Below the pieces are notes generated by a model that saw only the letters and a program-made list of their open reading frames with translations, did not search any database and was not told the origin of the DNA. This document shows, piece by piece, positions 5,612-9,708 of a DNA stretch of 9,708 bases (positions are counted from its first letter, which is position 1; each line of letters starts with the position of its first letter). This DNA is from Thermoleophilaceae bacterium (GTDB lineage: Bacteria > Actinomycetota > Thermoleophilia > Solirubrobacterales > Thermoleophilaceae): positions 1 to 9,708 of the forward strand of contig JACCZP010000183.1 in NCBI GenBank assembly GCA_013695885.1, in the 5' to 3' direction. The position numbers and the translations under genes were made by a program.

Positions 5612-6718
5612 GTGGCCGGACGTGACGGTGCCGACAGCGCGGAGGCCTTCCGTGCGGAGTTCCCGGTCCTGCGGTCGGTCTCCTACCTGAACGCCGGCAC
5701 CGACGGGCCGATCCCGAGGCGCGCCGCCGAGGCCGCGGTCACCCGGGTCCGCGCCGAGCTCGAGGGCGGCCGTGGGGGCGCGCATCACTTCGCCGGCCTC
5801 GACGAGCTCAAGGGCGCCCTCCGCGGGCGCCTCGCCCCGCTCCTCGGGTGCGCGCCGGGGGAGGTCGCGCTCACCCGCTCGACCACCGACGGCGTGAACA
5901 CCGTGGTCTCCGGCCTCGACCTCGGTCCCGACGACGAGGTGCTCACCACCGAGGAGGAGCACCCCGGCCTGCTCGCCCCGCTGGCCGCCGCACGCCGCCG
6001 GCACGGCTTCGAGGTCCGCGCCGTCCCGTTCGCCGAGATCGCCGACGAGGTCGGACCGCGGACCGCGCTCGTCGCCTGCTCGCACGTCTCGTGGGTCAGC
6101 GGACGGGTGGTGGATGCCCCGGCGCTCGCCCGCTCCGGCGCCCGGGTCCTGCTCGACGGCGCGCAGGGCCTCGGCGCGGTGCCCGTGGACGTCGGGGCCC
6201 TCGGCTGCGACTACTACGCCGCGTCGGGACAGAAGTGGCTCTGCGGACCAGACGGCAGCGGCGCGCTGTACGTGCGTCGCGCCCACTTCGAGGCGCTGGC
6301 CCCGAGTTGGCCGAGCTACGGCTCTCTATCCGATCCGCTGCTGGCCGAGGAGCTTCCCTACCGCCCCGACGCCGCGCGCTACGACGTCGGCGTGGTGCCC
6401 GGGCCGGCCGGCGCGTGGTCGCTCGCGGCACTCGACCTGTTCGCCGAGCACGGGTGGGACTGGATCCACGATCGTGCGGCGAGACTCGCGACGGCGCTCG
6501 CCGGCCGGCTCGCGGAGCGAGGCATCGAGGTGGCGCCGCGCGGTCGCTCGACGCTCGTGTCGTGGGCCGACCCCGACCCCGAGGGGGTCGTGGCGCGCCT
6601 GGCGGCGGAGGGGATCATCGTCCGCCAGCTTCCGGGCCGCGGCCTGGTGCGCGCGTCGGTGGGGGCGTGGGCCGCCGAGGAGGAGCTCGAGCGGCTGGTG
6701 GCTCTGGCGCGCAGCTAG
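5612..6718 (+). CDS. Class V PLP-dependent aminotransferase (cysteine desulfurase/EgtE-like)
   Basis: The 368-residue enzyme belongs to the aminotransferase class V fold. Visible landmarks: substrate/cofactor segment YLNAGTDGPIP (25-35), phosphate-binding STTDGVNT (90-97), ring-stacking His in EEEHPG (H117), SHVSW (157-161), DGAQGLGAVPVD (182-193) with the PLP-nitrogen Asp182, and the Schiff-base lysine in SGQKWLCGPDGSGALY (K208). Length is usual for the family. The SGQKWLCGPDG form, rather than the cysteine-desulfurase GHK motif with its mobile Cys loop, points to isopenicillin-epimerase, EgtE or kynureninase-like relatives, so sulfur transfer is not assured. The start is GTG 5612, just before the conserved domain; the frame stays open far upstream only because it runs antisense to thrS. 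No Shine-Dalgarno is visible, and AACTAT at 5595-5600 could serve a nearly leaderless transcript. It ends 8 bases from the convergent phosphoesterase gene. Confidence 0.9.
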   Translation: MAGRDGADSAEAFRAEFPVLRSVSYLNAGTDGPIPRRAAEAAVTRVRAELEGGRGGAHHFAGLDELKGALRGRLAPLLGCAPGEVALTRSTTDGVNTVVSGLDLGPDDEVLTTEEEHPGLLAPLAAARRRHGFEVRAVPFAEIADEVGPRTALVACSHVSWVSGRVVDAPALARSGARVLLDGAQGLGAVPVDVGALGCDYYAASGQKWLCGPDGSGALYVRRAHFEALAPSWPSYGSLSDPLLAEELPYRPDAARYDVGVVPGPAGAWSLAALDLFAEHGWDWIHDRAARLATALAGRLAERGIEVAPRGRSTLVSWADPDPEGVVARLAAEGIIVRQLPGRGLVRASVGAWAAEEELERLVALARS

Positions 6719-6726
6719 CCCGCGCC

Positions 6727-7413
6727 TCAGACGTCGGCCCGCGCCCGCTCGATGCGCCGCGCGAAGAGCTCCGCCCAGTCGCCGAGGCGCTCCCGTACCG
6801 CGGCCGCGCTCGCCTCGTGGTCGTACTCCACGCGTCGCAGCTCGAGCGTGCCGTCCTCGGCCAGCAGCGCGTAGGCCGCGCGCGGATCGCCGTCGAAGGG
6901 CATGCCCACGCTGCCGGGGTTCACGAGCTCGACCGAGCCGCCCTCGGCGCGGCGGCGGAACTGGAGGTGGGTGTGGCCGAACACGAGCCGCGGCTCGCTC
7001 ACCCCGGCGAGGAGATCGGCCTCGTCGTCGGCCGGCTCGGGCATGAAGCTCCGCACGTCGGAGATCGGGGAGGCGTGCACGAAGCGCGCGCCGCCCAGAA
7101 CCCGGCTCTCGCGCAGGTCACTCAACGTCAGGACGTCGTCGGGCCCGAGCCGGCCGCGGCACACCGCGATGGCGCGCTCGACGGTCTGGTCCATCGGGGC
7201 CTCCGCCGGGCTCCCCGTCCAGCGCTCCCCGTTGCCGCGGATCCACCCCGCGTCGAGGCGGCGCAGGCGGCGCAGGGTCTCGGCCGGCCAGGCACCGAAC
7301 AGCGTGTAGTCGCCACCGAGGAGGTAGGAGCCCGCGCCGGCCTCGTCGGCATCGGCGAGGACGGCCTCGAGCGCCGGGAGATTGCCGTGGATGTCGTAGA
7401 GGATTCCGAGCAC
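6727..7413 (-). CDS. Calcineurin-like metallophosphoesterase
   Basis: The 228-residue protein carries the metallophosphoesterase motifs in order: DIHGN (D7, H9), GGD (D35), GNGE (N61), VHASP (H113) and GHTH (H147, H149), followed by NPGSVG (165-170). These form the two-metal site that hydrolyses phosphoesters. Length and the NPGSVG ending fit the YfcE/MJ0936-like subgroup of small phosphodiesterases; the substrate cannot be told. The usual GNHD is GNGE here, a substitution of the proton-donating His that I believe occurs in part of this subgroup and could change activity. The start is GTG at 7411-7413, because the fold begins at once (LGILYDIHG). It lies 11 bases after the arsC stop on the same strand, so the two form an operon. 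It is convergent with the aminotransferase, with too little space for a dedicated terminator. Confidence 0.93.
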   Translation of the reverse strand: MLGILYDIHGNLPALEAVLADADEAGAGSYLLGGDYTLFGAWPAETLRRLRRLDAGWIRGNGERWTGSPAEAPMDQTVERAIAVCRGRLGPDDVLTLSDLRESRVLGGARFVHASPISDVRSFMPEPADDEADLLAGVSEPRLVFGHTHLQFRRRAEGGSVELVNPGSVGMPFDGDPRAAYALLAEDGTLELRRVEYDHEASAAAVRERLGDWAELFARRIERARADV

Positions 7414-7424
7414 GGCGGTGGACG

Positions 7425-7832
7425 TCAGGAGCGCACGGGGGATGCGTCGAGCTCAGTGGCGAGCTCGTCCACCCGGTCCCGTATCTCGTCGCGGACGGCT
7501 CGAACCTCCTCCATCGGCCGTCCCTTGGGGTCGGGCAGGTCCCAGTCCAGGTAGCGCTTGCCGGGGATGTACGGACACTCATCCCCGCAACCCATCGTGA
7601 CCACGACGTCGGCCCGCTCGGCGAGCTCGCGAGTCAACCTCTGAGGCGTCCGGTTCGATAGCTCGACGCCGACCTCGCGCATCGCCTCGACGACCTCGGG
7701 GTGGACCCGCTCGACCGGCGTGGTTCCCGCGGACAGCGCCTCGTGACGACCCTGCGTGGCGCGTTCGAGGAACGCGGCGCTCATCTGGGAGCGCCCGGCG
7801 TTGTGGAGGCAGACGAAGAGGACGCGAGCCAT
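7425..7832 (-). CDS. arsC: Arsenate reductase, low-molecular-weight phosphatase type
   Basis: The enzyme reduces arsenate to arsenite on an LMW-PTPase fold. The 135-residue product shows the P-loop CLHNAGRS (C8, R14), the redox partners in MGCGDECP (C82, C86), and the DPKG loop with the catalytic Asp101 (DLPDPKG). This is the complete thioredoxin- or mycothiol-coupled ArsC set; plain tyrosine phosphatases lack the second and third cysteines. The start is the ATG at 7832, directly before the first strand (ARVLFVCLHN). No Shine-Dalgarno site is seen. The minus strand has TAGGGT 9 bases before the ATG, which fits an actinobacterial TANNNT -10 for a leaderless message, and an AT-rich patch (GATAAAT) at about 7873-7879. 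No arsR, acr3 or arsB is in the window, so the gene is isolated from a classic ars operon. It is the last intact chromosomal-looking gene before the tRNA fragment. Confidence 0.9.
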   Translation of the reverse strand: MARVLFVCLHNAGRSQMSAAFLERATQGRHEALSAGTTPVERVHPEVVEAMREVGVELSNRTPQRLTRELAERADVVVTMGCGDECPYIPGKRYLDWDLPDPKGRPMEEVRAVRDEIRDRVDELATELDASPVRS

Positions 7833-7897
7833 GTGGGCCGAACCCTACGGCCTCGGAACCTCCGCGAAGGCGATTTATCAACGCGGTCGGTGGAGGA

Positions 7898-7944
7898 TGG
7901 GCCGTGCTGGGCTCGAACCAGCGACCCCCAGCTTGTCGAGCTAG
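7898..7944 (-). repeat. tRNA 3' fragment (anticodon arm to acceptor end), candidate attR-like site
   Basis: On the minus strand: anticodon-like arm CTAGC-TCGACAA-GCTGG (7944-7928; C-G, T-G, A-T, G-C, C-G pairs); 5-base variable loop GGGTC; perfect T arm GCTGG-TTCGAGC-CCAGC (7922-7906) with an ideal TTCGA loop; then ACGGCCC plus A (7905-7898) as acceptor 3' strand and discriminator. The 5' half fails: a 6-of-7 acceptor match exists at 7967-7961, but only 16 bases separate it from the anticodon arm and no D arm with GG is present. Position 33 of the anticodon loop is C instead of the near-universal U. The 3' part looks like a tRNA of the Val type; the 5' part looks like foreign sequence. This fits an element that crossed over in the anticodon loop, leaving the tRNA 3' half as its far-end scar. 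The element would lie to the right and the old chromosome to the left. A decayed tRNA is the alternative. No CCA is encoded. Confidence 0.45.
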
Positions 7945-7962
7945 GCGACGCCGTGGGTGTAG

Positions 7963-7994
7963 GGCCCCGGAAACCGCTCGGTTGCGGGCCTTTT
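7963..7994 (+). terminator. Weak terminator-like hairpin, no gene in front of it
   Basis: GGCCC (7963-7967) pairs with GGGCC (7986-7990), with an inner stem AACC-GCTC-GGTT (7972-7983), and TTTT follows (7991-7994). The shape is that of a short intrinsic terminator on the plus strand. No plus-strand gene ends nearby, so it may be a relic or chance structure. Its left arm overlaps the weak acceptor match of the tRNA fragment. Confidence 0.28.
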
Positions 7995-8037
7995 GCCGGT
8001 CAGCGAGGGCGGCAGGCAGGGCGGATAGCGGCGGACT

Positions 8038-8085
8038 AACGCCGTTTTGGGGCGATTTGGGCACTCAAACGCCGTTTGTGCCCAA
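8038..8085. repeat. Direct repeat AACGCCGTTT (x2) and a long nested hairpin beside the tRNA fragment
   Basis: The 10-mer AACGCCGTTT occurs at 8038-8047 and 8068-8077, 30 bases apart. The second copy sits inside a hairpin: TTGGGCAC (8057-8064) pairs with GTGCCCAA (8078-8085), enclosing AAAC-GCC-GTTT. No T-run follows on either strand, so it is not an evident terminator. The site lies about 100-150 bp to the right of the tRNA fragment, where integrase or excisionase arm-type sites would be expected. The rest of the gene-free stretch 7833-8151 holds only the tRNA fragment, the weak terminator-like hairpin and a CTGGGCCCAG palindrome (8103-8112). Confidence 0.5.
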
Positions 8086-8151
8086 CGGCTCCGCGAACTC
8101 CGCTGGGCCCAGGGACCCCGTCCAGCCCGACCCCTGCCCCGCCCTACGCGC

Positions 8152-8649
8152 TCAGTCTCCTGTGGTGGCGGCATCCGATGGCGGCATCCGCTTGCGCAGC
8201 TCTTCCTCAACTCTCTTCAGCTCTCGGTCGCCCGCCGCGTGCTGCAACACGATCTCACGAGCATGCTCGACCCTCCCTCGGAGCTGCGTCAGCACCTGCA
8301 AGTCCACGGGGGTACACCGTTCGCCGGGGCGGGCCATCGGTCCCGTGCGTTGGAGGTTGCTGAAGACGCCATCGACGATGGACCACTCCCAGGCCCTAAC
8401 GGCCGCGGCGAAGGCCTGTCGCTGCTCTCTTCACGTTTCGAGCGGTGCCTGCCAGTCGAAGCGGTCCGGCCAGCGACCGCCCCGCTCGATCACCTCGATG
8501 ACGGCGTCCAACACATAGAGGTCCCCTAGGATGACGCGGGATGCGACCGTGCGCTGGAGTCGCCGCTGATGCCAGGTGTCGTATGTGCCTATCGCGCCGG
8601 TGGCCAGTGCTCCCGCGATGGCCCCCAGCACGATCAGGACCGCTTCCAT
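8152..8649 (-). pseudogene. Small membrane-anchored protein gene interrupted by an in-frame TGA
   Basis: From ATG 8649 the frame gives 72 residues: an N-terminal membrane helix (MEAVLIVLGAIAGALATGAI, residues 1-20), then a basic stretch (HQRRLQR) and a helical segment ending RWPDRFDWQAPLET. A TGA follows at 8431-8433. The same frame then stays open for 92 more codons to TGA at 8152-8154, reading REQRQAFAAAVRAWEWSIVD and onward with VDLQVLTQLRGRVEHAREIV and a charged C-terminus. The whole, 164 residues plus the internal stop, looks like the single-TM helical hypothetical proteins common in actinobacteria, in which a W...R..LA......W..V pattern follows the TM part. The simplest cause is a CGA (Arg) to TGA transition at a CpG. 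A sequencing error or separate short proteins are alternatives; selenocysteine is unlikely. Function unknown. Confidence 0.68.
8166..8190. repeat. 12-base tandem repeat at the 3' end of the broken membrane-protein gene
   Basis: TGGCGGCATCCG occurs at 8166-8177 and again at 8179-8190, period 13. The period is not a multiple of three, so a duplication here would have shifted the reading frame of the last codons of the pseudogene (which end MPPSDAATTGD). It may mark a slippage event that changed the C-terminus. Confidence 0.5.
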
Positions 8650-9024
8650 CGAGGGAGTGTGCGTGCGCCCGCAGACGACTCGACTCGAAGTGGTTCTCGC
8701 CAGGCTGGCCTGACTTGCCAGAAGTAGGGCGCTCGTCGGTGAGTGGGTGCCTTGTGCGGGCCCTCATCGAGCGGGCCTTCGCCCCCATTCCTGTCATCGA
8801 GCCAGCGCGGCCAGACTGAACCGCCCCGGGTTTGAGGGAGGCGGCGGTAGTGGCTGGGCGCGGCCGACCGCATCTCTGCATCGAGAACCTGTCGGCGCCC
8901 CGTCGGCTAGCACTGAGCGTCGTTTCGGCGAGCCACCAATCCTCTGGGCGCGAAACGCAGCGGCCGCAATCGCTTCGCACACGCTGGTGCTTTCCATCGC
9001 GAAGACCTGCCGATAAAGCCGAGG
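8650..9024. other. 375-bp stretch with no supported gene
   Basis: Several short open frames cross this gap on both strands. Their products are Arg/Pro/Ser-rich, lack recognisable motifs and overlap each other, as expected for GC-rich non-coding DNA. No tRNA, clear promoter or strong hairpin was found. GC content looks lower than in the thrS region. It should carry the promoters of the two divergent broken genes that flank it. Confidence 0.5.
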
Positions 9025-9640
9025 ATGCGGGCGATCGTCTACGTCGACGGCTTCAACCTCTACTACGGGGCCCTCAAGGCTACGCCCTACCGCTGGCTGG
9101 ACCTCGAGGCCCTGTGCACACGCCTCCTCCCCCGGGACGAGATTTCACTCATCCGGTACTTCACCGCCCCCGTTACAGCGCGACCGAGCGACCCAGACCA
9201 GCCGCAGCGCCAGCAGACCTACCTTCGCGCCCTGCGGACCAGTGCCAGGCTTTCGATTCACCTCGGCGAGTTCCGGACCCGCCGCGTTCGCATGGCGAGG
9301 GCGCAAGTACCCCACCACACCGTCCAGGTCCTGAAAACAGAGGAGAAGGGATCTGGACGTCAACCTTGCGAGCTACCTGCTGCTCGACGCCTTCCAGGGG
9401 CGCTGCGAGGTCGCGGTTGTCATATCGAACGACTCCGACCTTAAGGAGCCGATCCGACTGGCCAAGAACGACCTCGGGGTGAGCGTGGGCGTAATCAACC
9501 CTCATCCCCCCGAGCACCGGAGCCGTGACCTTCAGGCCACCTTCTTTAAGCAGATTCGCCAGGGAGCGCTCCGAGCGAGCCAATTCCCTCTGGTCCTGAA
9601 CGATGCAACCGGCGAGATCCACAAGCCCGCGTCCTGGTAA
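9025..9640 (+). pseudogene. NYN-domain (PIN-like nuclease) protein gene with a +1 frameshift
   Basis: NYN domains are PIN-like, metal-dependent RNases. From ATG 9025 the product begins MRAIVYVDGFNLYYGALK, the typical NYN opening with the first catalytic Asp (D8), and runs through LDLEALCTRLLP, IRYFTA and RQQTYLRAL to VLKTEEKGS (residue 110). There the frame is lost: it would end soon in an unrelated Arg/Pro tail (stop ending at 9444). One base later, from 9356, the family sequence resumes as DVNLASYLLLDAFQGRCEVA, VVISNDSDL, GVINPHPP, ATFFKQI and GALRASQFP to TAA at 9638-9640. All expected acidic residues (D8, D111, D121, D136/D138) are present once the frames are joined. Homologues read EEKGSDVNLA, so one extra base sits within about 9349-9355 (for example in TCTGGAC). 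The restored protein would have 204 residues, normal for the family. Inactivation or a read error is likely; programmed frameshifting is less likely because no slippery heptamer is visible. Confidence 0.9.
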
Positions 9641-9661
9641 AGACGTTCTCTTAGAACCGCA

Positions 9662-9683
9662 GAGGCCCGCCGGAGCGGGCCTC
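9662..9683 (+). terminator. Strong GC hairpin after the NYN gene
   Basis: GAGGCCCGC-CGGA-GCGGGCCTC is a perfect 9-bp stem with a 4-base loop, starting 22 bases after the NYN stop codon. No T-run follows, so it would be a U-less (I-shaped) terminator of the kind proposed for actinobacteria, or an mRNA-stabilising 3' hairpin. A small perfect inverted repeat GTTCT-CTT-AGAAC (9645-9657) precedes it. Confidence 0.5.
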
Positions 9684-9686
9684 GCA

Positions 9687-9708
9687 CCCAGCCACCGAAG
9701 CGGCTGGG
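9687..9708. repeat. Second tandem hairpin at the right edge
   Basis: CCCAGCC (9687-9693) and GGCTGGG (9702-9708) form a perfect 7-bp stem with an 8-base loop only 3 bases after the previous hairpin. The window ends at the last stem base, so the stem may be longer and a T-run may follow outside. If it does, this would be the true terminator of the pair. Confidence 0.4.

Noticed and set aside
2978..6718. A 1246-codon open frame on the plus strand
   Set aside because: Only the part from 5612 is a real gene (aminotransferase). The rest is antisense to thrS and the nucleotidyltransferase pair and is open merely because GC-rich codon bias removes stops. Its product is low-complexity Val/Glu/Arg-rich sequence.
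5848..7554. A 568-codon plus-strand open frame
   Set aside because: It is Arg/Gly-rich, out of frame with the aminotransferase and antisense to the phosphoesterase and arsC. No motif is present.
7756..7944. Plus-strand peptide ending GRAGLEPATPSLSS
   Set aside because: This is a well-known annotation artefact produced by reading the complement of tRNA 3' ends. It instead supports the tRNA fragment on the minus strand.
7898..7967. A complete functional tRNA gene
   Set aside because: There is no D arm, only 16 bases lie between the acceptor match and the anticodon arm, the acceptor stem has a C-C mismatch and U33 is missing.
8041..8160. Possible integron attC site (GCCCAAC at 8080-8086)
   Set aside because: No matching GTTRRRY core in the right orientation and distance, and no cassette structure.
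8431..8433. TGA as a selenocysteine codon
   Set aside because: The context has no redox motif or visible SECIS-like hairpin directly downstream, and a CGA to TGA change explains it more simply.
8396..8980. A 194-codon minus-strand open frame
   Set aside because: It overlaps the membrane-protein pseudogene in another frame and is Arg/Gly/Ser-rich without recognisable segments.
1..9708. CRISPR array, insertion sequence or rRNA
   Set aside because: No regularly spaced repeats, no transposase-like frames with terminal inverted repeats, and no rRNA-like sequence were seen.

Overview
The window is high-GC bacterial DNA, by eye about 70% or more GC over most of its length. Its left two thirds are a housekeeping translation cluster. 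On the minus strand the order is thrS, infC, [DUF1707 gene], rpmI, rplT, terminator, and the first codons of a TrmH/SpoU-type RNA methyltransferase. A thrS-infC-rpmI-rplT block running into an RNA methyltransferase (pheST usually follows) is familiar in Actinomycetota. With the GTG starts, a DUF1707 protein and an actinobacterial-style ArsC, an actinobacterium is likely, perhaps of the class Thermoleophilia. The class is an inference and cannot be proven from this window.

Regions. 1-80: start of the methyltransferase gene, cut by the left edge. 87-110: strong intrinsic terminator behind rplT. 141-694: rplT and rpmI, overlapping by 4 bp. 794-1009: a dodecin-like gene on the plus strand, facing away from rpmI. 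1055-1684: a DUF1707/LiaF-C-like gene. The dodecin and DUF1707 genes split the usual infC-rpmI-rplT operon. 1704-2306: infC, preceded by a leader with a good -10 box and a UUCG-capped hairpin. 2465-4411: thrS. 4460-5404: a tightly coupled pair made of a small protein of unknown family and a DUF6036/AbiEii-like nucleotidyltransferase, directly upstream of thrS. 5612-6718: a class V aminotransferase on the plus strand with a 16-bp palindrome upstream. 6727-7832: an arsenate reductase and a calcineurin-like phosphoesterase in one minus-strand operon, convergent with the aminotransferase.

The character changes at about 7,900. A tRNA 3' fragment (anticodon arm to acceptor end, without a normal D arm) lies on the minus strand. 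It is followed to the right by hairpins and direct repeats, lower-GC DNA, long non-coding stretches and two broken genes. One is a small membrane-anchored protein gene interrupted by an in-frame TGA. The other is a NYN-domain (PIN-like nuclease) gene interrupted by a single-base frameshift. The simplest reading is that the tRNA fragment is the attR-like scar of an integrated element whose body extends to the right, beyond the window, and is decaying. No integrase is visible here.

How the genes work together: ThrRS, IF3, L35, L20 and the methyltransferase all serve ribosome function and translation. The nucleotidyltransferase pair may be a toxin-antitoxin-like module that rides in the thrS transcript. 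ArsC, the phosphoesterase and the aminotransferase look like independent metabolic or stress genes.
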